DNA of 64,000 nucleotides from Lewinella sp050633125 (GCF_050633125.1 NZ_JBOEFX010000047.1:8984-72983); one strand, 5' to 3'; positions 8,696-17,400 are shown, counted from the first letter of the stretch. Program-made: numbers and translations. Notes: a model not told the origin generated them from the letters alone.

Positions 8696-9934
8696 CTATC
8701 CTTCGAAGCGCTTAAAGACTGCTGCGGAATTATGTCCGCCGAAGCCAAATGTATTCGTTAATGCTACCTTAACGTCCCTTTCCTGAGCCTCATTAAAGGT
8801 TAGGTTGATTCGTTTGTCAATCTCGGGATCATCATTAAAATGATTGATCGTAGGTGGCACGAAGTTATGTTGAATTGCTAAGATACACGCAATTGCTTCA
8901 ATTGCACCTGCTGCTCCGAGTAAATGTCCTGTCATGGACTTGGTAGAGCTGATATTCAGATTATAAATCTTATCACCAAAGACCTGCTGTATTGCCTTTA
9001 GTTCTGCTATATCTCCCAAAGGAGTAGAGGTACCATGCGTATTGATATAATCTACTTCATCAGTATTGATACCTGAAAAATTCAATGCGTTACGCATACA
9101 TGTACTAGCTCCCAAACCTTCCGGATGAGGGGCCGTAATGTGATAAGCATCAGAGGTAGCGGCATATCCCATCACTTCTGCATAGATGGTCGCACCTCGT
9201 GCTTTGGCATGTTCCAGTTCTTCAAGAATAAATGATCCCGCTCCTTCTCCCAGGACAAACCCGTCGCGTTCTGCATCATAAGGACGCGACGCTGTAGCAA
9301 AGTCATCATTCCGTGTAGAAAGCGCTTTCATGGCGCTAAATCCACCAATGCCTACTTCTGTAACAGCAGCCTCTGAACCTNNCATTACATCTGTACGGCC
9401 AAGGCGAATATCATCAGCAGCAGCTCCAAGCGCATGCCCGGTAGAAGCACATGCAGAAACAGTTCCATAACTAGGCCCTCGGAAACCATACTTCATAGAA
9501 ATATGTCCGGCTCCCATGTTCCCAATCATCTTGGGAATCATAAACGGATTATAACGAGGTTGGTCACTGGTCGCATTATAAGTGATCTCTTCTTCAAGAG
9601 ATCGCAAGCCACCAATACCGCTCGCCCAGATTACACCTACCCGCTCAACATCCAGCTGTTCCGGATCGAGCTGAGCATGTTTTACAGCTTCATCAGCTGC
9701 TACCATTGCATAGACCGAAAAACGATCTAGCCGTCGAACTTCTCTACGATCGATAAACTCGGTCGCATCAAATCCCTTCAATTCGCAAGCGAACTGGGTC
9801 TTGAAGTTTTCAGGATCAAAATAGGTGATACGATTAGCACCACTAACTCCTTTCTGAAGGCCTTCAAGGTAAGCAGCAAGATTATTGCCGATTGGCGTAA
9901 GGGCTCCTAGCCCAGTAACTACCACTCTTCTCAT
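8696..9934 (-). CDS. fabF: 3-oxoacyl-ACP synthase II
   Basis: Condenses malonyl-ACP with acyl-ACP in fatty acid elongation. The N-terminus MRRVVVTGLGALTPIGNN is canonical. The catalytic Cys is in TVSACAST (about residue 162), and the His residues are in INTHGTSTPLGD and STKSMTGHLLGAAG. Two Ns at 9381-9382 fall where the family reads DVM-x-AGG-(S/A)E; here one ambiguous residue stands for about three, so the assembly is probably about six bases short rather than the gene being odd. It lies downstream of acpP with a terminator-like hairpin in between. Confidence 0.95.
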   Translation of the reverse strand: MRRVVVTGLGALTPIGNNLAAYLEGLQKGVSGANRITYFDPENFKTQFACELKGFDATEFIDRREVRRLDRFSVYAMVAADEAVKHAQLDPEQLDVERVGVIWASGIGGLRSLEEEITYNATSDQPRYNPFMIPKMIGNMGAGHISMKYGFRGPSYGTVSACASTGHALGAAADDIRLGRTDVMXGSEAAVTEVGIGGFSAMKALSTRNDDFATASRPYDAERDGFVLGEGAGSFILEELEHAKARGATIYAEVMGYAATSDAYHITAPHPEGLGASTCMRNALNFSGINTDEVDYINTHGTSTPLGDIAELKAIQQVFGDKIYNLNISSTKSMTGHLLGAAGAIEAIACILAIQHNFVPPTINHFNDDPEIDKRINLTFNEAQERDVKVALTNTFGFGGHNSAAVFKRFEG

Positions 9935-10003
9935 AGATTCGGTCTTTTAGAAAAACACCTCACCGTAGTAATGAAGCGGAAAGTGATTCCAATAAAAAAA
10001 GAA

Positions 10004-10073
10004 ACCGTCCGAAAAATTATCTACCGGTGCAGCTATAAAAGTCACACGCGGCAGGGTAAATCCTCCGGACGGT
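10004..10073 (-). terminator. Terminator-like hairpin between acpP and fabF
   Basis: Perfect 8-bp arms ACCGTCCG (10066-10073 read on minus) and CGGACGGT (10004-10011 read on minus) enclose a 54-base loop. On the minus strand the second arm is followed by TTCTTTTTTT. It would partially terminate transcription after acpP, favouring excess ACP over FabF. The loop is long, so efficiency is uncertain. Confidence 0.5.
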
Positions 10074-10087
10074 ATACTAGATGGAAA

Positions 10088-10327
10088 TTACTCCTTAACC
10101 TGAGACTCAAGATAAGAGACAGCCTCACCTACGGTGGTGATGTTCTCAGCTTGTTCGTCAGGAATAGAAATATCGAAAGTCTTTTCGAATTCCATAATGA
10201 GTTCTACTGTATCTAGAGAGTCTGCTCCCAGATCATTGGTAAAACTTGATTCCAATGCGATTTCTGACTCGTCAACTCCTAGTTTGTCGACGATGATCGC
10301 TTTCACTTTTTCTGCAATATTAGACAT
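10088..10327 (-). CDS. acpP: Acyl carrier protein
   Basis: A 79-residue acidic carrier for fatty acid synthesis. The phosphopantetheine site is the Ser in GADSLDTVELIMEFEK, and the four-helix ACP pattern is complete. The start is the ATG giving MSNIAEKVKAIIV. The open frame extends 22 codons further upstream with a hydrophobic run (MVILVVIFFFAAAF), which is non-coding leader because ACP starts at MSN in relatives. It is followed by fabF on the same strand, the standard acpP-fabF pair. Confidence 0.97.
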   Translation of the reverse strand: MSNIAEKVKAIIVDKLGVDESEIALESSFTNDLGADSLDTVELIMEFEKTFDISIPDEQAENITTVGEAVSYLESQVKE

Positions 10328-10765
10328 GGTCAATTCGCTTTTATGATATACGAATGCGGCTGCAAAGAAAAATATAACCACCAGTATAACCAAAAAATTA
10401 GCCTAAATTTTTCACTTCCTCCCCTTACAACCACTTTATTGGCTCCTCATTCCGAGGTCTTTTTATTTGGTTGAGCCCATAATTGCTGCCCTTTTATTGG
10501 GGATTAACAACTTCTGAGTTAGTCATATTTTTCAGTAACTAATTTACTGGAAATAACTGATTTTAGGAGGATTAGCAAAAAAACAAAGCATAATAAGTTG
10601 TTGAAATTGTGGTAGATCAGTACTTTTGCACCCTATTATTGTAAAAAATACACTTACCTTGGTGAAGGTAACGGAAATTAATCTTCCAATTTTCTTTAAA
10701 GATTGTACGATTATTACTTTTTCTCCGTCACTTGTAGCTTACCCTCCATAGAAAAAAACTCAACC
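10328..10765. other. Divergent intergenic region acpP/pyk
   Basis: A 438-base AT-rich stretch between divergent acpP and pyruvate kinase. It carries the pyk promoter (10598-10628). I found no strict TANNTTTG box for acpP and no gene. Confidence 0.6.
10598..10628 (+). promoter_or_regulatory. Promoter of pyruvate kinase
   Basis: TTG at 10598-10600 and TACTTTTG at 10621-10628 with a 20-base spacer match the Bacteroidota -33/-7 consensus. The implied leader is about 130 nt. Confidence 0.6.
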
Positions 10766-12199
10766 ATGAAGATCACCGATCACCAAAATACGAAAATACT
10801 TGCAACTGTGGGCCCTGCCTGTAGTTCTTACGAAAACCTCCTCGCCTTAGTTAAAGCTGGAGTCGATACCTTTCGCCTAAATTTTTCTCACGGTGAACAC
10901 GCAGTACACGGAGAAACCATCAACAGAATTACCTATATAAATGAGAAGTACGGCTTCCATGTTGGTATTCTCGCGGATCTTCAAGGGCCGAAACTACGTG
11001 TTGGTAAAATCGAAGATAATGCACTCGAATTAGCCGAAGGTGATGTTATCACTTTCGTCAACGAACCTTGTATTGGTAACCGGGAACGCATCTACATGAG
11101 CTACCCACAGTTCTCCACTGACGTAGAGGTGGGTGAACGCGTACTCGTTGATGACGGCAAACTGGTTTTTGAGGTAATTGAAACCAACAAGAAGGATACC
11201 GTGCGATTGAAAACGCTTTTTGGAGGTACTTTATCTTCCAACAAAGGCGTAAACCTACCCAATACCAAAATCTCGTTGCCTTCTCTAACAGAGAAAGACG
11301 AACGTGACCTTGCTTACATCCTTACGCAACCCGTCAACTGGATTGCATTGTCGTTTGTACGCAACGCTAAAGACATTAAGGATTTGCGCAAGCGGTTAGA
11401 CGCAGTCGAACACCCGGCGAAAATTATTGCGAAAATTGAGAAGCCTGAAGCTATTGAGAACCTGGATAAGATTATCAAGGCATCCAATGGCATCATGGTC
11501 GCACGTGGAGATTTGGGCATCGAAGTTCCTATGGAACAACTTCCACTTATCCAGAAAGACATTATTAAAAAGTGTATCCAACGGGCACGGCCGGTAATCG
11601 TAGCTACCCAGATGATGGATAGTATGATTACGAACCCTAGCCCAACTCGGGCAGAAATCACAGATGTAGCCAACGCTGTATTAGACGGAACAGATGCTGT
11701 AATGCTGAGTGCCGAGACATCGGTAGGACGGCACCCCGTGAAAGTTGTGGAAGCAATGAATAAAATCATTGATGAGGCCGAAAAGCATTACTCAATCGAG
11801 CATAAACGACCGACTCCTCCAAAGAAATCACGAACCTTCCTTTCGGATGTCGTTTGTTTCAATGCCGCACGTACTGCAGAGGAAATTGGAGCCAAGGCAA
11901 TTATTGGGATGACAAGCTCCGGCTATACCGCATTCAAGGTATCCAGCTTCCGCCCCAATGCCAAGGTCTACATCTTCTCCGACCAAATGCACATGCTATC
12001 TACTCTCAACCTTTGCTGGGGAGTACGTACTTTCTACTATGACCGCTTTACGACTACCGATGAGACCATCGAAGATGTTGTAGAGATTCTAAAATCTAAT
12101 GAAAGAGTGAAGAAGGGAGAAATCCTTGTCAATACCGGTAGTATGCCCCTTCACCGTCGTCACCGGACGAATATGCTAAAGATTACGGTAGTAGAATAA
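10766..12199 (+). CDS. pyk: Pyruvate kinase
   Basis: Final glycolytic enzyme, phosphoenolpyruvate to pyruvate with ATP formation. ILATVGPAC near 11-19, RLNFSHG near 35-41, the catalytic Lys/Glu block IIAKIEKPEAIENL and the signature ending DAVMLSAETSVGRHP are all present. The C-terminal domain (about 350-477) has GMTSSGYTAFKVSSFRP. The chosen ATG at 10766 gives MKITDHQNTKILATVGP, 477 residues, the usual length. A TTG-started extension from 10703 adds 21 residues unlike the family. A strong terminator follows. Confidence 0.97.
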   Translation: MKITDHQNTKILATVGPACSSYENLLALVKAGVDTFRLNFSHGEHAVHGETINRITYINEKYGFHVGILADLQGPKLRVGKIEDNALELAEGDVITFVNEPCIGNRERIYMSYPQFSTDVEVGERVLVDDGKLVFEVIETNKKDTVRLKTLFGGTLSSNKGVNLPNTKISLPSLTEKDERDLAYILTQPVNWIALSFVRNAKDIKDLRKRLDAVEHPAKIIAKIEKPEAIENLDKIIKASNGIMVARGDLGIEVPMEQLPLIQKDIIKKCIQRARPVIVATQMMDSMITNPSPTRAEITDVANAVLDGTDAVMLSAETSVGRHPVKVVEAMNKIIDEAEKHYSIEHKRPTPPKKSRTFLSDVVCFNAARTAEEIGAKAIIGMTSSGYTAFKVSSFRPNAKVYIFSDQMHMLSTLNLCWGVRTFYYDRFTTTDETIEDVVEILKSNERVKKGEILVNTGSMPLHRRHRTNMLKITVVE

Positions 12200-12266
12200 A
12201 AATCTTGTTTGAGACCAAGATTTAACGGTATCAACTACTAAGCGTATGTTTCGACTACGTTTTTCA

Positions 12267-12307
12267 ACATGGGTTTTCGCTGTATAGCGAAAACCCATGT
12301 TTTTATT
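12267..12307 (+). terminator. Intrinsic terminator of pyk
   Basis: Perfect 15-bp stem (12267-12281 with 12286-12300), loop GTAT, then TTTTATTT. The T-run overlaps the stop codon region of the convergent S66 peptidase gene. Confidence 0.95.
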
Positions 12308-13340
12308 TAATCCATGGCTCCAGCAGAGTAATGCTTTTACTTGTAGTATCCAACCGAGCCTTAATCCCCATTGGAAGGGTACACATATCATCAACATGCC
12401 CAAAAGACAAGCCATAAATGATGGGCATATCTAAATCGCCCAATCGGTCTTCAATCGTTTCGAGAAGAGAAAGGGAGCGACTGCCATTTTTGCTCTCACA
12501 ACCAGCAAAAACACCCATTGCTATACCCGCCAAATCAGACAGTGGCCAAGCTTGGCGCAGACTGGTGAGCATCCGATCTATCCGATAAGGTTTTTCACCA
12601 ACATCTTCCATGAAAAGAATCTTATTCTTGAGCTTAGGCGTATACTTCGTTCCTAATGCACTGGCAAGCAAGGTCAAATTCCCTCCAACCAATTGCCCTT
12701 CCGCTACCCCTAGACGGATAATTTTTGTGGTATAAACTTCTTCTTCCAGCGCTTTCTCTTTCTGTAGGGGAGCAAGATCAATAGAATAGTTATCAACAGG
12801 GCTGAAAAGCATTTTTTCAAGATGCTCCCGGGTATAATCCGTGAGTGTAGAGCTACCCACTGGACCATGATAAGTAACCAAGCCCGCGTAGCGTTGAATG
12901 GCAATATGAAGCGCCGTAACATCACTGTACCCTACAAACACCTTCGGGTTTCTGCGAATCATCTTAAAATCAACCTTTGGCAACAAGCGTGCACAACCGT
13001 AGCCACCTCGGGCGCACCAAACTCCTTTTATTTCCGGATTAGAAAAGAGTTGGTGGAAATCTGCCAATCGCTGCTCATCGCTGCCCGCCAAAGAACCGTA
13101 ATCTGCCCGGATATTTTTTCCTAACACTGGTTTTAGGCCAAGGTTTTCAAGGTTTTTTACTGCTTTCTCCAAGCCTTCATCTTCGATATAAGAAGCAGGA
13201 GTAATAAGGCCTACCTGATCACCAGCCCTCAATCTAGGTGGAAGCAACATGGATTTCTTGCTTTCAGAATTTCCTTTCATCCCAAGCGAAAGGCCAGCTG
13301 TTGCGGTAAGCAAAGTAGTATTGAAGGTTCTGCGGTTCAT
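12303..13340 (-). CDS. LD-carboxypeptidase-like serine peptidase, family S66
   Basis: A 345-residue protein. Relatives (LdcA, MccF) cleave L,D or amide bonds in murein peptides or toxic nucleotide-peptides. The nucleophile Ser is in FVGYSDVTAL (about 138); the Glu and His of the catalytic triad are likely in MEDVGEKPYRIDRML and YGLSFGHVDD. The N-terminus MNRRTFNTTLLTATAGLSLGM resembles a twin-arginine signal (NRRTF followed by a hydrophobic stretch), so it is probably exported. This suits murein recycling in the periplasm, whereas LdcA of E. coli is cytosolic. Confidence 0.88.
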   Translation of the reverse strand: MNRRTFNTTLLTATAGLSLGMKGNSESKKSMLLPPRLRAGDQVGLITPASYIEDEGLEKAVKNLENLGLKPVLGKNIRADYGSLAGSDEQRLADFHQLFSNPEIKGVWCARGGYGCARLLPKVDFKMIRRNPKVFVGYSDVTALHIAIQRYAGLVTYHGPVGSSTLTDYTREHLEKMLFSPVDNYSIDLAPLQKEKALEEEVYTTKIIRLGVAEGQLVGGNLTLLASALGTKYTPKLKNKILFMEDVGEKPYRIDRMLTSLRQAWPLSDLAGIAMGVFAGCESKNGSRSLSLLETIEDRLGDLDMPIIYGLSFGHVDDMCTLPMGIKARLDTTSKSITLLEPWIK

Positions 13341-13376
13341 GATGATGTTGATTTAGTTACCAGATAGGTACAAGTA

Positions 13377-14198
13377 TTACCATTTCCTGTTGCCTCCCAA
13401 GCGTTTTCGGCCCCAGAACAAAACCTGAAAACCATAGACACTTAAAAAATAGACCATTGCTGCAAAAGACATTGCCCCTAAGCCCGCATAAACCCGGACG
13501 GAACGTAAATTGATATAGAGAAACTCGTAACAAAAGAAATCTGTCAGAACAAAGGCCGTATGAATACCAAAAAGGATAAATAAGCCTTTAAGCAATTTGC
13601 TTAAGTACCAGACTTTCCGGCCTTCTCCAACGCTTAACTTCTCCCGCCTTTGAGCATTTGCTGATGACTGCCGGAGGTGATAGCGTCTTTGATAGACATA
13701 ACGATAAGAAAAATAGAGGTAGGCAAAAAAAGAGGCTAAATAAATAGCTTGTTCCAGCCCTCCGTAAAAGGGGTTGTAAAAATCTCGGCTTACCGCCATT
13801 TTATCCAGCGGTCGGCGAAGAAAAATGGACCAAAAAAACAGCCATTGTGCAAAAGGCAGCATAAAATGCTTCATATCGCTCCAGCGCAATCGATATTCAG
13901 GATAAAGACTTAGTTTAACATGAAAAAAAAGCAACGTGGGAATGGCCAATGTAAAATAGATCGGGAAAAACTTATATGCGGGGTAATGATCGTAAAAACC
14001 TGTCACATAAATAATGTTGTGCAACAGTGTTCCACCGATACAGAGCAAAAGCAAACCATAAAAGATATTAGCCCGTTTTACGCCCGAGCGTTTCAAAAAA
14101 AACAGGCTCCCCGCAGTAACACTCATTAGCACTCCTCCTCCTAAACTGAGTAGTAGCAAATAATACAGCCAGGAATGAGGTTCGTGCCAAGGTAGCAT
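13377..14198 (-). CDS. Seven-helix membrane protein resembling the sensor half of 7TM AraC regulators
   Basis: About seven hydrophobic segments in 273 residues. The order and motifs (GLLLLCIGGTLLHNIIYVTGFY, a polar FFPIYFTLAIPTLLFFHVKLSL helix, a basic loop near 190-210) resemble the membrane portion found N-terminal to AraC-type DNA-binding domains in Bacteroidota, but no helix-turn-helix follows; the protein ends in a short basic tail (WGRKRLGGNRKW). The ATG at 14198 (MLPWHEPH) is preferred. An upstream in-frame ATG at 14255 would add 19 polar residues, and a TANNTTTG-like box at 14233-14240 lies between the two. The function is unknown. Confidence 0.6.
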   Translation of the reverse strand: MLPWHEPHSWLYYLLLLSLGGGVLMSVTAGSLFFLKRSGVKRANIFYGLLLLCIGGTLLHNIIYVTGFYDHYPAYKFFPIYFTLAIPTLLFFHVKLSLYPEYRLRWSDMKHFMLPFAQWLFFWSIFLRRPLDKMAVSRDFYNPFYGGLEQAIYLASFFAYLYFSYRYVYQRRYHLRQSSANAQRREKLSVGEGRKVWYLSKLLKGLFILFGIHTAFVLTDFFCYEFLYINLRSVRVYAGLGAMSFAAMVYFLSVYGFQVLFWGRKRLGGNRKW

Positions 14199-14255
14199 AT
14201 TGAACTTATTGGAGGGAATATTTTTCGTTTTCCAAAAATATAAAATTCGCATCAC

Positions 14256-14434
14256 AAACCATCTCCCAAGCGAAATGTTAGGATAACAGATTCAGACATA
14301 CAAGCTTCACCACCTTTTTACACCTCAGCATATGTCCGGTTTTGGCAGTGATTATTTTTTTTAGAAAAAGCAGTAGCCCAGAGTTCTCCTAGCCAACCGA
14401 TCATTCATGAGCTTATCCAACACCTAATTGAATA
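14256..14434. other. Intergenic, no gene seen
   Basis: First part of a 460-base non-coding stretch between the 7TM gene and the NUDIX gene. No promoter or RNA gene recognised. The remainder is the palindromic element at 14435-14629. Confidence 0.5.
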
Positions 14435-14629
14435 TATACCCGTTACTAAGTGGTTTGGGACATTTTCACTTGTCCTTTTGTGTTCTGACTTCGTTGAAAA
14501 GCCTCGCCGAAGCTTAGGCTTCGCCTACTTCTTTCGCCTTGTCAGAACGCAAAATGACGTTGCGCTAATATTCCCAACTCCGAGGAGGAACGACGATCAG
14601 CGCAGCTAAACCACTTAGTGCCGGGTATA
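14435..14629. repeat. Long imperfect palindrome with nested arms
   Basis: Outer arms 14435-14456 and 14608-14629 pair at 20 of 22 positions (TATACCCGTTACTAAGT end). A second arm pair includes GTTCTGAC (14482-14489) with GTCAGAAC (14541-14548) and extends into flanking TTTTG/CAAAA. A central CGAAGC-TTAG-GCTTCG hairpin closes it. The 17-base outer terminus recurs in the element at 33260-33308. No ORF is inside. It could be a MITE-like element, a structured RNA or a large terminator. Confidence 0.6.
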
Positions 14630-14660
14630 TCAAGCTTTGATGCTCATTAAAGGCAGGAGT

Positions 14661-15284
14661 TTATTGCTCCCAAACCTCCAGTAGCTCACTTATCATCATC
14701 GCTGTTGCCCCCCAGACGGTCTGCTGCTGTACTGCGAAATAGGGGACTTTTTTGAGCGTCATTTGTGAATTGATTCGCAAATCTTTCAACTGATGATTTT
14801 GTGCGTCCATAAAAGCAGAAAAAGGAATCTCTAATACCTGCTCTACTTCTTCAGGCTGAGGATTAAAGACCGGTTCATAATCAAGGAACCCTACATATGG
14901 CGCTACAAGAAAATTACTCACAGGAATATACAAATCTGTAAGAGCACCAAGAACCTCAACGTCGCGCCGATCAACGCCTACCTCTTCCTCTGTTTCACGT
15001 AAAGCTGTTGCCTGTAAGTTTTCGTCGCTCTCCTCCCTTTTCCCTCCAGGAAAGCTTACCTGCCCTCCGTGACGATCATTAGGGTTTTTGTTGGGCCGTA
15101 GAATGAGTGCCAAGTGCCAATCTTTAGCCTTGGGGTAAAACAAAGCTAAAACACCAGCCTCTCTAGCATTTGGTGGTGGCAAAGGTGTATCCTGACGAAC
15201 GGCATGCGCCATTTTATACTGCGCCTTACGCCCAGGTAATGGTGACTGTAAGTTTCGACTTAACTGTTGGATAAAATCAATCAT
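14661..15284 (-). CDS. NUDIX hydrolase, CoA pyrophosphatase type
   Basis: A 207-residue protein. The NUDIX box runs SFPGGKREESDENLQ then ALRETEEEVGV (about 82-107). It is preceded by LILRPNKNPNDRHGGQ, the extra motif of CoA pyrophosphatases (UPF0035), which split CoA or its derivatives into phosphopantetheine and 3',5'-ADP. The C-terminal WGATAMMISELLE is also conserved. The start is the ATG at 15284 (MIDFIQQLSRNL). The open frame reaches 15371, but that extension is a hydrophobic, low-quality sequence. Confidence 0.88.
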   Translation of the reverse strand: MIDFIQQLSRNLQSPLPGRKAQYKMAHAVRQDTPLPPPNAREAGVLALFYPKAKDWHLALILRPNKNPNDRHGGQVSFPGGKREESDENLQATALRETEEEVGVDRRDVEVLGALTDLYIPVSNFLVAPYVGFLDYEPVFNPQPEEVEQVLEIPFSAFMDAQNHQLKDLRINSQMTLKKVPYFAVQQQTVWGATAMMISELLEVWEQ

Positions 15285-15420
15285 AGCTAGCTTGAAGGTA
15301 TTCTTCCTTACCAACAGCAAGGCGTAACACATGGTTGATATCAATAAAAACAAACATCCCGAACCGAGCACAAAGGCAAAGTTCGGGATGCATAAATCTT
15401 TATAAACGCAGGATATAGAA

Positions 15421-16203
15421 TTAACTAATATCCGGATTAGATTGCTTAAGGTAAATTTCCAGCGCCTTCGTCATTGAAGGAACCTCTGGCGGCTGAACTC
15501 GGATATTTACATTTAATCCATGCTCTTCAACTGCTTTGGTTGTAGAACTGCCAAAAACAGCCAAGCGCGTGTCTCTCTGCATGAATTCCGGGAAATTTTC
15601 GTACAAAGAGGTAATTCCCAGAGGGCTGAAAAAGACCAGAACATCATAAGTGACATCACTAAGGTCCGACAAATCACTGCTCACCGTTTTGTACATCATC
15701 GCATCCTGCCAGTTAAGCTCCATTTCCGTCAGGTAAGAGGAAACATCTTTGGCGCCAAGGTTAGAACATGGAAGAAGAAATTTTTCGTCTTTGTTCTTTT
15801 TCAACGCATTGCTTAGATCCTGGATATGACGCTTACCTACAGATACTTTACGCTTCCGGTAGATAATAAATTTCTGCAAATAATTAGCGATTGCTTCCGT
15901 CAGACAGAAGTACTTCGTGTCTTGCGGCATAGTAATGCGCATATCTTCACAAATACGGAAGAAATGATCAATAGCATTTTTTGCCGTAAAAATGACTGCC
16001 GTAAATTCGTCTGGACGAATGCGCTGCTTTCGAAATTCCTTTACTTCTACCCCCTCTACATGTATAAACGGCCGCCAGTCTATCTGGAGATCATATTTCT
16101 TTTCCAGCTCATAGTAAGGGGACCGCTCTGGTTTGGGCTGGGAAATAAGGATACTCTTAACGCGTCTGTACGTCTCCTCCATCACATTGGTATTTGCTGC
16201 CAT
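15421..16203 (-). CDS. hemD: Uroporphyrinogen-III synthase
   Basis: Cyclises hydroxymethylbilane to uroporphyrinogen III in haem and corrinoid synthesis. The Bacteroidota-type N-terminus VKSILISQPKPERSPYYELEKKY and RPFIHVEGV are characteristic. Central FTAKNAIDHFF and C-terminal DVLVFFSPLGITSL and FGSSTTKAVEEHG complete the HemD fold. The ATG at 16203 is preferred over a GTG two codons upstream (16209). It follows the DUF4271 gene on the same strand by about 100 bases, a gene order common in the phylum. Confidence 0.92.
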   Translation of the reverse strand: MAANTNVMEETYRRVKSILISQPKPERSPYYELEKKYDLQIDWRPFIHVEGVEVKEFRKQRIRPDEFTAVIFTAKNAIDHFFRICEDMRITMPQDTKYFCLTEAIANYLQKFIIYRKRKVSVGKRHIQDLSNALKKNKDEKFLLPCSNLGAKDVSSYLTEMELNWQDAMMYKTVSSDLSDLSDVTYDVLVFFSPLGITSLYENFPEFMQRDTRLAVFGSSTTKAVEEHGLNVNIRVQPPEVPSMTKALEIYLKQSNPDIS

Positions 16204-16301
16204 GCACACGGTTTTTTTTAGAAAAAGATGGCCGGCCGCTTAATCTCATAAGTGAAAAACCACTTGATAAGTCGACGGAAACAAGTTGTTCCATCACTTA
16301 T

Positions 16302-17276
16302 TCAGAAATCGGTCAAATATTTAAATAAGCATAGGGCAGGCCCGATTTCGACGGCGCAAATATACGACAAAAAGTGAAACTGGTAATTGAAAATAAATCG
16401 ATTGGCAATAAACAGCCCTCTAAAACTACGCAACAAATACACCGCTAGCATTGTCCCGAGGCAAATATAAATGACCGGCGTCTGGTACTCAACAGGGGTA
16501 TAAGCAAGGATAACAGTACCCACCGTGAGAAAAAGCCCAAGTACTATGGCAAAAATCATAATCGTGAAACTGTAACGGCTTGTTTCTTTTTGTACCGGAA
16601 AAACATATCCAATAATTGCCAGAAACAGGTGCTTAAAAACCATCAGGCCAGCAATCCCCGCAGTAATATACATGAACTGTGACCACAGCCCCTGCTTTCC
16701 AAGGTACCCCCAATGCCGAAGTGCCAAGACTGTAAAAAAGCCTGCTGCAAGGAAGAAAACTGCATAGGTGATTAGAAATACCCCCAAGGCACCTGCCTCT
16801 CTTTCTCTGTATAATTGAGAGAGCAAATTATCATTAAAAAGCGCTCGATAAGCCTTGATGTACATTCCTCGAAAAAAGATGATACTCAAGGTTGCAGCGC
16901 CTAACAGGAGCAAAGTAATCAGCAGTAAACTGCCGTCTGTTGTCGTACCTTCTGTTGTCGTTACCGAAACATCACTGGATTCTTCTTCACTACCGGATGC
17001 AGCTTCGTTACCATCTACAGGCGCAGTAGGAACCACTAAGTCAAAAGGATTAGCCGAGGTATCCACAGCACTAGACTCGCTCGGTGACGCAGTAGGTCTG
17101 CCGGCCCGGTCCAAGTCAAAAGGATTTGTTTCTGACGCTGTACTCTCTTCTACAGGTTCTTCTATTTGAGCCGCCGGAGCAAGCCTAGGGCTTAGCTCAA
17201 AGGGGTTGTTGGCATTTTGCGCACTTAGCGTAAATACCCACCCAGACACCACGAAGAAGACTAACCAAAAACGCAT
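16302..17276 (-). CDS. DUF4271 membrane protein with periplasmic NPF-repeat linker
   Basis: A 324-residue protein. A signal peptide (ends TLSAQ) is followed by a low-complexity, Ser/Glu/Ala-rich linker (about 20-105) holding three NPF(D/E)L motifs, then six or so membrane helices (about 110-324), which form the DUF4271 domain. The start of that domain (FFRGMYIKAYRALFNDNLLSQLYRE) is typical. DUF4271 genes are regularly adjacent to hemD in Bacteroidota, but the function is not established. A promoter with both boxes lies just upstream at 17298-17329. Confidence 0.8.
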   Translation of the reverse strand: MRFWLVFFVVSGWVFTLSAQNANNPFELSPRLAPAAQIEEPVEESTASETNPFDLDRAGRPTASPSESSAVDTSANPFDLVVPTAPVDGNEAASGSEEESSDVSVTTTEGTTTDGSLLLITLLLLGAATLSIIFFRGMYIKAYRALFNDNLLSQLYREREAGALGVFLITYAVFFLAAGFFTVLALRHWGYLGKQGLWSQFMYITAGIAGLMVFKHLFLAIIGYVFPVQKETSRYSFTIMIFAIVLGLFLTVGTVILAYTPVEYQTPVIYICLGTMLAVYLLRSFRGLFIANRFIFNYQFHFLSYICAVEIGPALCLFKYLTDF

Positions 17277-17297
17277 ATAGATTCTTTAAGAACAGCA

Positions 17298-17329
17298 CAA
17301 AAATAAATTGAGTCGACGTTTTTCAAAAA
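17298..17329 (-). promoter_or_regulatory. Promoter of DUF4271-hemD
   Basis: On the minus strand TTTTTG (17324-17329), an 18-base spacer and TATTTTTG (17298-17305) match the -33/-7 consensus. The -33 box lies inside one arm of the inverted repeat 17299-17400, so hairpin and promoter overlap. Confidence 0.5.
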
Positions 17330-17400
17330 GGAGGCTAAGCGATTCAATTTAAGCGTGTCTACTTTTTGAAAAACCCCAAAGGAGGCTTAATTTATTTTTT
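17299..17400. terminator. Large inverted repeat after the M20 peptidase gene
   Basis: Outer arms (AAAATAAATT-type, 17299-17312 with 17386-17399) and perfect 13-bp inner arms (17318-17330 with 17362-17374) form a long hairpin. It also contains a direct repeat AGGAGGCT(T)AA. It sits 27 bases past the stop of the minus-strand M20 gene and probably ends that transcript. Confidence 0.5.

Noticed and set aside
10328..10393. N-terminal hydrophobic extension of ACP
   Set aside because: ACPs begin at MSN-type sequence; the extension is leader DNA read in frame.
14233..14255. ATG at 14255 as start of the 7TM protein
   Set aside because: It adds polar residues unlike a membrane start and lies upstream of a -7-like box; the ATG at 14198 fits better.
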